The notes under the pieces are model-generated. The model did no database searches, was not told where the DNA came from, and worked only from the letters and a program-made list of their open reading frames with translations. A stretch of DNA of 64,000 nt, taken from the NCBI GenBank assembly GCA_018292915.2, contig JACVVK020000448.1:492501-556500 (forward strand), read 5' to 3'. How positions within the stretch are numbered: the stretch's first letter is position 1; every line of letters starts with the position of its first letter. Origin of the DNA: Batillaria attramentaria (lineage: Eukaryota; Mollusca; Gastropoda; Batillariidae). This document shows, in pieces, positions 29,501-39,580 of the stretch. The position numbers and the translations under genes were made by a program.

Positions 29501-30995
29501 AATTTCTCAAAAGGGATAATAAAGTATTTTTTTAAAAAAAATTCATTTTGCTCCTGTGTGATCGTTCTGTCATCCACAAGTTAATCACTGTGTAAGCAGC
29601 ACTTACTGTCGCATGCTCATTTGAAATAATGTCTGGTTATTTACTTGCCAGGTTGGCCGCGTGGATGCTGTGTTCCTTCTCGACTGCGAGGAGGAAACAC
29701 TGTCGCAGCAGCTGCTTGAGCGCGGAAAGGACACCGGTCGTGTGGACAACAATGTGAACACCATCGCCAAACGTATCCAGGCCTATAAGGACAAAACGCT
29801 GCCTGTCTTGAAACACTATGATGACATGGAGAAATTGTTCATTGTAAGACTTAGTAGTTTAAGATAGAGGTTTGGGCACAGGGAAGAGGATGGGCTTGAT
29901 GGGACTAAGAGAAAAAAATGAGATCATGATGATGAACAGTCACTGTGTCTACCATCTTCTGCAAGAAGTGGTCGTACTGCTGTTGATGGCTTACAGGGCT
30001 TAAAATATTCCACCTTTTGGTGGATTTCGACCTTTGACTAGAAATTGTCCTCCCTTCAGAAAGTGTGTTTCCTCTGTTGAAGCATTTAAAATCATTCCAA
30101 AACACACCAAAATTGCACAGATTGTAGTCTGATTCTAAAAATTTGCCTCGAAAATGAAGTGTTGCCTCCTTTGAAGCATGTAAATTCATACCAGAAAGCA
30201 CCAAATTGCACAGAGTTTCGTCTAATTTAAAGACAAAATCCAGGGGAGCATGCCCTCAAACACCCATCACACGATGCAAATGCGTTGCAGACACAGGCTC
30301 GTGACTTAAGATAGATTTATTGCTTCTTAGTTACAATTAAGAAGAATTTGCTTTGCTCCTCTTGATAATAAAACACAATTGATATACACAAACATACCAT
30401 AGAAATACATATACACATTCACACACTCAGTCATTGGCTAAAACACAATTTAAGGGAATAAGCACTGGCATTGCCTCACATTAAACTATGTTAAACAAGC
30501 ACTAAGAATAACAGTTAAAAAGGAGGGGCAGGCCTAACACAGAATACAGATCACAGATAACAGCTCTCTCTACATATAGATCCTTCATCCACACACATCT
30601 TATCTTCTGAGCTCGCACAAGCACCCGCATCCACCCACACACATCACATCACATCACTTTGCCTCTTTGTCACTAAATGCTACACACTTTGCCTCATTAA
30701 GCGACCCTCCACCACGAAATGGGTCTTCTTGTGCTATTTGTTCATGTTATAAGATGACTCATTTCGTGGTGGAGGGTCACAATTTTTAAAACCTGTGCTT
30801 GTCAATTTCATTGTGTTTATGCCCTTTTCTTCCAGATGTTTAAATGTCACAATAATAATAATAATAATAATAATGATGATGAATATTTATTTGCGCTTAT
30901 TCTCTGTGAGCTCTAAGCGCTTACAGAGAAGGTAAAATAACTAAAAGAAACTAAAAGCTACTAGAAAGATTAAAAAGCACTAAAACAGCTAAAAG

Positions 30996-31063
<68 letters not shown>

Positions 31064-33212
31064 GTCTGTTATTCACTCATCATTGTTGTTGTGCTAAAAT
31101 TATCATGACTGTACATGTATTAGGTTGCTGGTAGTGATTTTTCAAGGCAGATCTGAACATAATACTGTTACTGACATTGCATGAGCGGGTCATATCATTT
31201 GTTCCAGCTGGAGGGTGAGAAACCAAAGGAAGAAATCGCTGAGGACATGGCCCTTCTGTTTGAGACAGTTGTCGGTGGCAAAGGAAAACTGTCTCCAGGT
31301 AAGCGTGGCAGCAACGGATCGACTACTTGTGTATTTAAACATTTGTTTCAGCATCCTCCCCCTTCCCCCTCCCAGATGGGGAGCCGGGGTGGCCGAATGG
31401 TAGAGCGTTGGACTTCTAATGCTCGGGTTGTTAGTTCGTATCCCGGCTGGGGCCAAATATTTGTGCTGGCTTTTTCATCGTTGCCCCGTCTTTGATATCA
31501 CACCCCTGCCCCCTCCCAAATAAAATGAACCCAACTGTTTCACTAAATATTCTTTGCGTTGAACTTTAAATTATAGAGATGGAAACTGTGTATTAAAAAA
31601 GCCTAGCGTTTTGTTCATGATTCACCATTTTCAGTGATCTTCTTTAACATCAGTTTCTTAAAAAAATTATTCAGCTAGTATATGACCTTGGTGAATTGGT
31701 AATTCTGGGAAGTTTTTTTGACTTGTTCTGTCCATCATTCCAAATTTACTGCTTCTGCGTGTTGCATTTCCTTAGAAAATGTCAACTCATGAAGTCCGTC
31801 AGAAACACACAGAGGCCAGACATATGGCAGACAGTGGCAGAATATAACATAGACTCGCTTTGTTCACACATGTGAGCCAAATTTTGTCCCTTTTTTTATT
31901 TTATTTTTTTAACAGCACCACCAGCGGAACCAAAACCAGAAAGAAAGAAATCCCCTCGCAGCGGAAGATCATCCCCGAAAAAAGTCAGCTCCCCAGAGCC
32001 GTCGGCTCCACCACTGTCCGAGGCTGAAGAGTCTGGTCCTCTGCCCTCTCATCTCTTGCCACCTGAGGTCAAGGTCAAGGACGAGGGTCGCAAACCAGAT
32101 TTGCCTCAGGCACCAATCATCTTCTTTGCAGGTTTGTAGTGTAATTGGTAACTGTACATCACCGTGGAGATTATGTTTTTGTTGTATGCAGGTGCACTGT
32201 ATATATGAATTACATTCACTGTGTGATAAAAAAATCTCAGTTTGAAAATAAAGAACCAGCAAATGTTCGCAGAACAGGCTGATCAGAGCAAGAATTAAAA
32301 GAAAAAGAAATGACTAAGATGAAAAAGAGAAATTGTGGAATGCTTTGGAAAGTGAGGTTTGATTAATCTTGAGTTTGAAATATCACTTTACTAGAAAATG
32401 AAACATTTATCCGGCATTTTATTCCAAGTGCTTTCTTTTTCTTTAATGTTTCTCATTGATTGATTGATGTACTTACTCATTCATTAATTTATTTGTTTAT
32501 TTATGCATTCGTTTATTCAATTGTTTATTTATTGATTGATTAATCATTTGATTGATTGATTGATTTTTGTGTGCAGGAGGGCCAGCCAGTGGGAAAGGAA
32601 CTCAGTGCAAGAAGTTGTTGAGCCGCTACGAGAAGGCCGTCCATCTGTCCATGGGTGACATCATCCGCACAAAGATCACCACGGAAGGCTCCGCGGACAT
32701 GAAATGGGACATGGTCACAGACCTGTTGAGAAAAGGCGAACTGGCACCTGAGGTAAACTCTTTGACGTTGTCCTTAATTTTTTAAAAAGTGCTCAAAGTA
32801 TACCTTTTCCTCGTGTACCCATTGGCAGTGTGCGTTTCTTGGTTTTCATAATAAAAATAACAGTAATAATAACAAATGGTATTTGTAGTGAAAATTTCTC
32901 TAGAATAAAACGCAGTGTGCCGATCACTCACCGACACTCAAGCACAATTTACAAAGATAGACAGACATGCACTGGTGAAATTGACAACTTACACAGGAAA
33001 TTACTAGAAGGCTTTGCGAAAATTAATAGGAATGTTTTAAGATTGTTCTTCAAAACAGTTTCATTCAGAGTAGGAGGATCTTCAGAAAAGTTCAACCATC
33101 GTATGCAATGAGGTCACGTTCCCTCGCACACGTGTTGAGGGCACTGGCACATGTGTATCAAGCATTTTTGTATGGGTACATGTAGTTGGGTGCCGTAGAG
33201 GGAGTGTGTGTC

Positions 33213-33280
<68 letters not shown>

Positions 33281-33333
33281 ACTTGGTTTCAGGTCTAAGT
33301 GTCATCTAAGGATGTCCATGTTTCTTTAAAAAC

Positions 33334-33395
<62 letters not shown>

Positions 33396-33415
33396 AAAAA
33401 CAAAACCTATTGATG

Positions 33416-33453
<38 letters not shown>

Positions 33454-34899
33454 GTGCAGGAGGTGACAGTGGAGCTGCTCATAGATAATCTGAAGCAGCA
33501 CCCAGACGCCCACTTCTTCATCATCGAGGGATTCCCACGCAATCTGGAACAGCTTGAGGACTTCAACAAACATGTAAGCTGCCTGTAACAGACAAGATGC
33601 ATGTAACGGTCTTTCAGTGATCGGTGCTAGCATGTGTTTCAGGGAAATTAATTTTTGGTAGAAAAAAAAAGAAGAAAAGTTGAAGTATGTCATGGAAATA
33701 ACAGTTTGCAGTTAGTTTTACTGTCCTCTTACAGTGTTCCCAATTATGCACAGGTGTTCGTATTTGTACGCGCAAAACTTTTAAATTGATGTGCAAATTT
33801 GAGAACAGCGCGGCACAGGGGATGCACATTTTTGGAAATATTTTTCCAACACTCTCTCGGAAACTTGATGAATAAAAAGCAATGTTTTTTTGTTTTTTTT
33901 TTGGGGGGGGGGGGGGGGTTGTTGGTTTTTTTTTTTGTTCTTTTTTTTTCTTTTTCTTTTTCTGCTTTATTGGTATGTGTTTTTTTGTTTTTTCTTTCTT
34001 TCTTCCGTTGGTTGATTGTGTACGTATGTTATGTCTATCATATATGTGCAAAATGTGAAAAAAAAAAGAAATAAAAAAAAAAAGAAAAAAAAAGCAATGT
34101 GTAATTAGCAGCAGATGCTTGCAGCAACGCATTTCTGCAGAACCATTTTAATAATAATGATAATAATAAGGTAAGTAGTGTTTTTATGATAATAATACTG
34201 AGTATTGTATAGGCGCTTCACCCTATTTCATGAATCGGCTCAAAGCGCCGCGAACTGAACCCAACACGCACGCTCACGTGAATCACACGCATTCTCTCAC
34301 ACACTGGACACAAACACATTACAATCATGTGGTGCGAAGGGTCAGCTCAGCTATTTCAATTTTGGATTTTAGAACTGCATTTATTTTTCACAAATTTTGT
34401 GGGCTGAACATTTCCAAAGCATTTTGCTCGCTGTCTTTAATTTTTTAGATTGGAGGAATGAGTTACACCATCTTGCTGGACTGTGAAGAAGAGTGTTTGC
34501 ACTACCGACTCAGCAAGCGAGGGAAAGAGAGCGAGCGTATTGACGACAACCTCGTCGCCATTGGAAAGAAGCTGACTTTCTTCAAGAACACTACTCTCCC
34601 TATCCTCAAAACCATTGAGGATGACGGAAAACTGGTTGTGGTACGTATCCCTTCTTATCTCTCTGAGTTAGTTAACATCTACGTACCAACAAGAACACTT
34701 CGCTCATCATCGGACACTCTCACACTCTGCAAACCACGTGTCTTCACTAAAACCTTTGGAGAAAGGTCTTTCTTTTCTGCAGCACCGACTATTTGGAATT
34801 CTCTTCCTTTATCTGTCCGCTCATCAAGCACTGACTTGGCCTTCCGATCTGCTTTAAAAACCTATCTCTTTAATGAATTCTTTCACTGAGTCGGTGTGT

Positions 34900-34930
<31 letters not shown>

Positions 34931-36634
34931 GGACCTTGAGCATCGTGACCATGGACCTGATTGTAGTGTTTGATACTTTGTGTGTTTTGTGAGGGTGTAC
35001 TACTTGTTTGTATGTGATTGCATTGTTCTGTTTTTCAGTTTTCTTGTAAAGCGCCGTGAGCTCTTTGTGAGATAGAGCGCTATATAAATATCAATTATTA
35101 TTATTTATTATTATTATCCCTTTTAATTTTAAATTGCCAATTTAAATTATACCCATTATTAGTACTAAGACTGTTTTGTGTGAGATTTAATCAATAGAAA
35201 TCTCTGTTTTAATTGTAGTGTTGATTATGTGTATTTTTTTTATTTGATGTGTATTATTGCTTTGTTTGTCCACCACACCTAAATTTTCCACTGGGATAAT
35301 AAAGACATATTCATTGATCCCTCGCTTTCATTTCCTTTTTTTTTTTTTTTGGGGGGGGGGGGGGGAGGGAGTGAGGGAGTGAGTGAGTTTTTAGGGCTTA
35401 AAGCCACGCAAGTCACAAAGACTAATTCATGGGAGGGATAGGGGGAAGGGGGTGGGGGGATCTGAGAGGATCAGTATTGTGTGTGTGTTTGGGGGTGGGG
35501 TGGGGTGGGGGGGTCATATGCTGTAGATTCATTTGCCAGCCATTTTCTGGCTGTTTTGCATCAGGCTAGGAAAATTTGGCTCTTTATATAAGGAGACATA
35601 CAAAAAATAAATTGTTCCTAACTTTCTAATACAGAAAACACTAGAGCAAAACTTCAGGCAAACCACCTCTGCATTAGAGGCCTGTGCTCTACTGTTTTCT
35701 GTCATAAAAAGTTTTAAAAAAAATTTTCTACCACCTTCCATAATATCCCTGGACTATAATGGGTGACCATGATATCTTTAAGATCTCCCATCGATTAAAT
35801 TTAGATTGATTTGAAAAAGAAGACAAATGTCTTTCACACAGCGATAGCTTATGATAGGAGGAGTTTTAAAGGCCCTTTTTTTTTTCTTTTTTTTTTTTTG
35901 CTGCCACAACTCTTTGCCGGCTCCAGTGGTGTTCCTCCCTGGTAATGGGTGGAATCCACAGAGGGCTCGGAAGCTGGGGCAATTTTAGTATGCATGATGA
36001 TGGAAATGAGGATGATGGTATGATGCTGCTATGGAGGTCGTTGTGGTTTGGGACTGCGGGACAGGGCCGCATTCCACGCTTCGTGTCATAAATATCCCCG
36101 GCGTTAAGCGGTGCCGGCCGTGTAATCATCCACATCATAAGAGGTGTCATACCGAGGGAAACACCCCCAAAGTTGCACCCGAGTGGGTGAATATCGGCTG
36201 TGTGGCAACAGCCACATTTGGCCCATAGCACACCCGCTCTGGGTAGGAGCAGACCTAGGTAAGACAAATCCTGCTTGTATCGGCTGGGTCTCGAACCCGG
36301 GTCTTCCGGTACATGGTCCGAAGTGCTAATCACTACACTATGTGGGCCAGTTAGCCGAGTTTTCTTTGTTTGCACAGCCATTAAACACCAATGTGTTGCA
36401 TTTACAGCTGTACTAATTTCTGCATGCATGCTTACACATGCTTACCTGTGTGTGCTTTTCAGTTATTAATGCATTTTATGTGTGGAATCTGACTTCAGCT
36501 TTCATTTCTAACAGATCCCAGGAGACCGAGACGAAGATGAGATCTACTTTGATCTCTGCAAAATCTTTGACTTTTCCATATACAACAAGCTACCAGAGAT
36601 TGGGGTGAGCAGATCCTTTAACTGCATTGCAGTA

Positions 36635-36715
<81 letters not shown>

Positions 36716-36899
36716 GTTTGTTTGTTTTTTTGTTGTTGTTTTTTTGGGTTTGTTTCTTGTTTTTTGTGTGTTTTTTTTGGTTGTATCTGTGTTGCCAAAA
36801 ACTGAGAGCAGTTACGCTGGAAGTTTACCATGGTGGACACACTTATTTACTCTCTGATTTTTGGGTTTTTTTTTTCTCCCCCCCCCCCCTCTCTCTGTA

Positions 36900-36979
<80 letters not shown>

Positions 36980-37114
36980 ATTTTATTACACCAGGCCCGG
37001 AATGGCATTCTACGCTGTCACACTATGAATGTGATTTCTAGGAATGTTGGCCCCATAACTAACCTCTTCCTGCCCCATTTGTTCCTGTATTTACAGCTTT
37101 GTTGCATTATCTGA
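21359..37114 (+). CDS. AK5: Two-domain adenylate kinase, AK5-like
   Basis: Twelve in-phase coding exons on plus: 21359-21418, 22149-22356, 26116-26208, 27456-27631, 28320-28433, 29652-29843, 31208-31298, 31916-32131, 32577-32752, 33460-33573, 34449-34640 and 36515-36604 (574 codons). A proposed last exon from 37,097 (after TTTACAG) adds LCCII and TGA at 37,112-37,114, giving 579 residues; human AK5 is about 562. The enzyme moves phosphate between ATP, ADP and AMP. Residues 1-50 (YLSKRNVPGLFECLMTGLMF) look like a DPY-30/RIIa-type docking helix pair. Domain 1 starts with the P-loop GGPGSGKSTQ, then IGDLLRSEI, QGFPRDMEQ and RGKDTGRVDNN. A Pro/Ser/Lys linker follows. Domain 2 has GGPASGKGTQ, MGDIIRTKI, EGFPRNLEQ and RGKESERIDDN. 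The exon pattern 176, 114, 192 is identical in both domains, so the second arose by gene-internal duplication. AK7/AK8-type or echinoderm sperm-flagellar AK relationship is possible. The 3' end is the weak part. Confidence 0.88.
22560..23033 (+). pseudogene. Possible frame-broken coding remnant in adenylate kinase intron 2
   Basis: About 470 bases with coding character spread over two frames. One frame gives YYARRKSHSAADSSEWDII; another, from about 22,805, gives SDSSNSLEGSEKKTKKLI and then LETLSSSQQLCELLKQL, ending at a stop followed within six bases by a run of ten A. A short processed copy with a poly(A) remnant would explain this. I do not recognise the source and found no clear flanking duplication. 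Confidence 0.35.
23034..23732. other. Intron 2 of the adenylate kinase, unremarkable part
   Basis: AT-rich intronic DNA. No exon, RNA gene or recognised repeat is supported. Confidence 0.5.
23745..23910 (+). mobile_element. SINE-A copy 6, best-preserved, with target-site duplication
   Basis: Plus-strand SINE-A: box A-like AACGGTAGAGCGTTGGAC near 23,763, box B-like GAGTTCGATCCC near 23,800, then CCAAATATTTGTGCTGGC, TGCCCCGTCTTTGATATCAC and tail GTGGAAAAGGACGTTAAAC + CACCAAACACCCACCC. Flanked by AAGGCAAATCAA at 23,733-23,744 and 23,911-23,922, which fixes the element at about 166 bases. Confidence 0.95.
25036..25470. repeat. G-rich repeat region with a 70-base tandem duplication
   Basis: A segment with CCCCTGGAGAAGGAAATACA and CATGAACCAATGGGAAATGG occurs at about 25,261-25,330 and 25,391-25,461. 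G-rich runs and repeated GGCGCCGG/CCGGCGCC lie around it, all within adenylate kinase intron 2. Confidence 0.8.
25627..25660. repeat. (CA)n microsatellite
   Basis: CA run of about 34 bases in adenylate kinase intron 2. Confidence 0.95.
26384..26598 (+). mobile_element. SINE-A copy 7, with expanded (CA)n tail and target-site duplication
   Basis: Plus-strand SINE-A in adenylate kinase intron 3. Its CACC-type tail has become a (CA)n run at about 26,541-26,597. Flanked by CCTGTGGGGA at 26,374-26,383 and 26,599-26,608, so the CA array is part of the inserted element. Confidence 0.92.
26965..27080. repeat. Short tandem repeat of about 56 bases
   Basis: TTTCCAAGAAAACGCAACTTT and GTGATTTCCACGAGAA-type segments alternate over about two copies. 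SINE-independent; nearby DNA (26,820-27,320) repeats CCGAAACTTTC/CGGCTAAA-type words. Confidence 0.65.
27809..28214. mobile_element. TTAA-flanked MITE, family D, interrupted by SINE-A
   Basis: Ends are inverted matches (CACATTTTGTAC... and, reversed, CTCAAATCCAACC...) bounded by TTAA at 27,805-27,808 and 28,215-28,218. Internal sequence including GGCARGATTTACGGTTC and AGTATAATCAA matches the uninterrupted copy at 59,127-59,360. A SINE-A occupies 28,005-28,181. TTAA target sites are typical of piggyBac-type transposition; the family assignment is inference. Confidence 0.7.
28005..28181 (+). mobile_element. SINE-A copy 8, nested in a TTAA MITE
   Basis: Plus-strand SINE-A flanked by TCACAACCC at 27,996-28,004 and 28,182-28,190. 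The host repeat continues on both sides of the insertion. Confidence 0.9.
28702..28941. mobile_element. TTAA-flanked MITE, second family
   Basis: 240 bases with TTAA at 28,698-28,701 and 28,942-28,945. The left end is CTCTTTCAGCCCT and the right end, reversed, CATTTTCAGCTCT. No coding capacity. Lies in adenylate kinase intron 5. Confidence 0.65.
29210..29545 (+). mobile_element. SINE-E, tRNA-derived with GGATAATAAAG tail
   Basis: The head has a box A-like GTTTAATAGGTAGCAC segment and a box B-like GTGGGTTTGAGCCC. The body has TGTGGGTTGTCTGGCTTTCC, and the 3' end reads GGGATAATAAAGTA followed by T and A runs. A similar GGGATAATAAAG ending is at about 35,294-35,305. Only one full copy in the window, so boundaries are approximate. 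Confidence 0.55.
29995..30300 (+). repeat. Dispersed repeat family G, copy 1
   Basis: Starts GGGCTTAAAATATTCCACC, includes two internal copies of a unit with AAAATTGCACAGATTGTAGT-type sequence, and ends near AGGGGAGCATGCCCTCAAACAC. A second copy is at about 38,592-38,990. No coding capacity. Confidence 0.7.
30701..30780. repeat. Hairpin with 25-base arms
   Basis: The left arm (30,701-30,725) GCGACCCTCCACCACGAAAT + GGGTC pairs with the right arm (30,756-30,780), two mismatches, with a loop of about 30 bases. As RNA or single-stranded DNA it would fold into a strong stem. It could be a tiny foldback element. Confidence 0.85.
30850..31062 (-). repeat. (AAT)n-tailed retroelement end and (CA)n array
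   Basis: (AAT)n at about 30,852-30,873, then a segment with GCGCTTATTCTCTGTGAGCT + CTAAGCGC, then (CA)n at about 31,000-31,061. Read on minus, the first part ends like the (ATT)n-tailed retroelement at 35,118. Confidence 0.6.
31375..31508 (+). mobile_element. SINE-A copy 9, 3'-truncated, with target-site duplication
   Basis: Plus-strand SINE-A from the tRNA-like head to TCTTTGATATCAC, lacking the usual GGACGTTAAAC tail. Flanked by CCCCCTCCCA at 31,365-31,374 and 31,509-31,518, just downstream of adenylate kinase exon 7. Confidence 0.85.
33206..33452. repeat. (GT)n, (CA)n and (TTGA)n arrays
   Basis: GT at about 33,208-33,279, CA at about 33,336-33,393 and TTGA/ATTG at about 33,411-33,452, the last ending seven bases before the exon 10 acceptor of the adenylate kinase. 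An ATTGA array also precedes exon 9 (32,531-32,565). Confidence 0.95.
33574..34448. other. Adenylate kinase intron 10
   Basis: Long T-rich and G-rich runs at 33,885-34,090 and (AAT)n near 34,150-34,195 with a GCGCTTCACCCTATTTCATG-type retroelement-end segment. No exon is seen. Confidence 0.5.
34647..35118 (+). mobile_element. 5'-truncated non-LTR retrotransposon (LINE) 3' end
   Basis: Begins at once after the exon 11 donor of the adenylate kinase. The first about 245 bases encode the C-terminal end of a LINE reverse transcriptase protein, with RTLRSSSDTL, FGERSFFSAAPTIWNSLPLS and a RSALKTYLF ending, stopping at 34,887-34,889. A 3' UTR with GT and G runs follows, ending in AAAGCGCCGTGAGCTCTTTG, GCGCTATATAAATATC and (ATT)n. 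Such (ATT)n tails are typical of CR1/L2-like lineages; exact clade not assigned. Confidence 0.85.
35180..35440. repeat. Retroelement tail, G-run and family B fragment
   Basis: GGGATAATAAAG near 35,294-35,305 looks like another retroelement end. T and G runs follow at 35,338-35,365. About 35,378-35,432 matches family B (GAGTGAGTTTTTAGGGC, CGCAAGTCACAAAGAC). Confidence 0.5.
35870..36356 (-). mobile_element. SINE-C copy 2
   Basis: Same long tRNA-derived element as 10,623-11,113, minus strand, head near 36,350 with GTGTAGTGATTAGCACTTCGG and GGGTTCGAGACCC. About 40 bases present in copy 1 around 10,840-10,880 are missing. GAGTTTT at 35,861-35,867 and 36,357-36,363 may be the target duplication. 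It lies in adenylate kinase intron 11. Confidence 0.8.
36640..36978. repeat. (GT)n and (CA)n arrays
   Basis: GT at about 36,640-36,711 and CA at about 36,906-36,977, opposite in sense and about 195 bases apart, just downstream of adenylate kinase exon 12. They could pair as inverted simple repeats in the transcript. Confidence 0.95.
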
Positions 37115-37204
37115 GGTGCTCGTGCTTATTGCCAATGATGAGAAGAAGAGAGAACTTACGAGCACAATGGTTGCTTTTGACATTTTGTTGTGACTGCTGA
37201 AAAC

Positions 37205-37290
37205 CCATACACTCATATAATTATTCCGCGGCGAATTTGTGGCTTGCGCGGCATTAAGCCTCAAAAACTGACTCACTCACTCACCCGTAC
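37205..37290 (-). repeat. Repeat family B, minus-strand fragment
   Basis: Reverse match to the element at 260-470: read on minus it has GAGTGAGTCAGTTTTTGAGG, AATGCCGCGCAAGCCACAAA and TTCGCCGCGG. Confidence 0.6.
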
Positions 37291-38403
37291 ACCGTCTTAT
37301 ATACTTAGTTTGGCGCCACAAAATGTAGTTAAATCAGACGAGTTATTTGTTAAAAGAAAGGGGGTGGGGGTGTGTGGAGGGGGGGGGGGCCGGGGGAGAA
37401 AAACGCAGAAGTTTTTCTTCTGAAATCTCTTTTATTCTCTGTCTGTGGTGGAAAGGGAGAAAAAAAGTGGACATGACTGAGTTTGTACAGGTACTCTTTC
37501 TCTTCGTCAGTCCTGGAATCAATACCTTGAAACACTGAGTTTGTCAAATGTCATATGCAGGGGTTTCTGTTGCTGTTTTTTGTTTTGTTTTTTTTTTTCA
37601 TTGCTGGTGCTACCACTGAGATCACTGAAGTATGAAATTTGTTGACTAACACTAATCCTGCAGCATCATAATGGCTGTGTGTATGTCAGGGGGTCGTGTC
37701 TCAGTTCTCACGGCAGTCACGGACTAGGGACTTCAAGGTTTTTTAGTGTTTCCAGTGGGGCGTCAGTCAGTGTGTGCGTATGTGCGTATGTGTGTGTGTG
37801 TGTGTGAACCGGCCACTGAGACTCAGAGAGAGCCGGGGAGGAGAGAGAGGGAGAGAGACCGGAGACAGAGAGTCTGGGAGAGAGGGATTGTCAGTTTTGG
37901 ACTGGTTAAGCTAAAAGGGGTGGAGACTTTTTTTTTTATTTTTTTTTACCACGGAGCATCTATCTACACACATACATGTTGGCTTAGCTCAGCTAAGATC
38001 CGCGCATAGCAACATAACATTCCTGCCCGACTCTCCGTGCAGTAAGTTCGCGCAGGCGGTTTCTGCCTAGGAGCCTGCTTCCATTCTTGGCTGTGCGCCC
38101 AGCCAGTAGCTACCGCCTCCCCCCCCCCCCCCCATCCCTCCATCCCCCCCCCCCCCGTATCCTCCCCCCTCCCCCGGTCTCTCTCTCTCTCTCTCTGCCC
38201 CATACTCCTTTACCTCTCTCTCGCATCTCTCTCTCTACTCTCTCTCTCTCTCTCTACTCTACTGTGCTTCCGTCTCCGTTACGATGCAGACCTGACAATT
38301 TTATGAGGAACGTAAGGTGCTTTGAGGTAATTGGGGGAAACTTTCGGATGAAATGTTTTCGCCACTACTCTTTCTTTTTCTTTTTTTAAATATTTTATTT
38401 TAG
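37291..38403. other. Gene-free stretch, simple-sequence rich
   Basis: G-runs near 37,377, (GT)n near 37,790-37,806, purine runs 37,820-37,880, C-runs 38,108-38,156 and (CT)n 38,178-38,262. No exon is supported. Confidence 0.5.
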
Positions 38404-38404
38404 A

Positions 38405-38585
38405 CGGGGGGGCCGGGACAGCTGAGCGGTACAGCGCCTGTCTTGCAATGCTCGGGTCCTGAGCACGAGTATGTGGCCCCAGTCTGGGATCAGATATTTG
38501 TGCTGGCCTTTTTCTCGTTGCCCCGTCTTTGATTGATATCACCTCATGCGGTGGAAAAGGATGTTAAACACTCGAACACGCACCT
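38405..38585 (+). mobile_element. SINE-A copy 10, diverged
   Basis: Plus-strand SINE-A with altered head (GCGGTACAGCGCCTGTCTTG) and a more normal 3' half (TGCTGGCCTTTTTCTCGTTG, tail GTGGAAAAGGATGTTAAACA). Confidence 0.75.
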
Positions 38586-38591
38586 ACTCTT

Positions 38592-38769
38592 ATCAGGGCT
38601 TAAAATAGTCCACCTTTTGGTGGAATTCCACCTTAGGCTACCCCCCCCCCCCCAAAAAAAAGGGGGGGGGGGGGGAGGGGGGAATCGTTTCCTCCTCTGC
38701 GTCACTTAAACTGATCATGCCAAAATTGCACCAAATTGCGCAGATTTTAGTGTAAGTCTAAAACTTTCC

Positions 38770-38822
<53 letters not shown>

Positions 38823-38990
38823 CGGTGTTTTCTCCTCTGAAACACTTTAAATCACGCCAAAATGAACCAGTCTGATTATAAAAAAAAAAAATCCGGGGGA
38901 TCATGCTCCCAGACACCCCTAACATAACGTCTGTTAAACAACAACAACAAAAAACGTGTCTGCGTTGCAGATGCATGCTCGTGGTTTTGC
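38592..38990 (+). repeat. Dispersed repeat family G, copy 2
   Basis: Matches 29,995-30,300 from GGGCTTAAAATAGTCCACC to CCGGGGGATCATGCTCCCAGAC, but with C/A/G runs and a (CA)n array (about 38,774-38,819) inserted in its internal units. Confidence 0.7.
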
Positions 38991-39299
38991 CACTTCGTCA
39001 CTACTGAAATGCTACAAAACGGGTGTCATTCAGTGCACGCTTGGGGCAACAGTATCTCAGTCTATACAACACTATTTAGTTCCGTGTTAGTTCTGATTTG
39101 TGTGTTTCCCCCAATCGTGCACTGATATCCGTTTCAGTCAGTCGTATTGAAACACTACAACGTTCAGAAACTACACACTCTCACTTCTTCACCATCCTCA
39201 TTGCAATGCAAAACGCTTGTTGTTATTGCAATCCTGACTGATATTCAGTGGGGCCCATTCTAAGCTCAGTTTTCCAGTCGTTTCTCCCAGTAGTGTAAA

Positions 39300-39580
39300 G
39301 GCCTTTGCACACGCTGAGTGCCTGCAGCGAGCTCGCACGCTCGCCTAGTGGATTTTCTGTTCACGCGATACCAGCGTGCACTGTGCGGACTGCGCTGCCG
39401 GCCTTGGTGAAGGACAATACACAAAGCGCGGCGGTCAGCGGCGACTGGCTGGCGTGGTGAGGAAAAAAATAGGACCGTGTTCTATTCGCAGGCGTTCCGA
39501 CGGCGTGCCTCGGCAGTGCCCGTGGCGAGCGGATATGATAGCCTGGGAGTGCATTTCACCGCAGGTAGGCGTGCAAACTG
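39300..39580. mobile_element. Harbinger-like GC-rich MITE fragment
   Basis: Starts AAGGCCTTTGCACACGCTGA and shares the centre ATAGGACC + GTGTTCTATTCG with the element at 51,453-52,221. The right end (GGCGTGCAAACTGAAA) is a weak inverted match to the left. A MIAWECISPQ open frame with a GTAGGC donor lies inside it and is therefore not called as an exon. Confidence 0.45.

Noticed and set aside
23745..31508. tRNA genes, because of box A and box B-like segments
   Set aside because: They recur in identical context with a long non-tRNA body and target duplications, and no clean cloverleaf was found, so they are SINE heads.
37098..37192. Open frame FVALSEVLVLIANDEKK as a coding end of the adenylate kinase
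   Set aside because: Phase 0 from exon 12 into the only visible acceptor reads LCCII and stop; the longer frame does not fit.
39535..39564. Short exon MIAWECISPQ with a GTAGGC donor, phase-compatible with the acidic protein exon 2
   Set aside because: It lies inside a Harbinger-like MITE relative of 51,453-52,221, so it is more likely transposon sequence.
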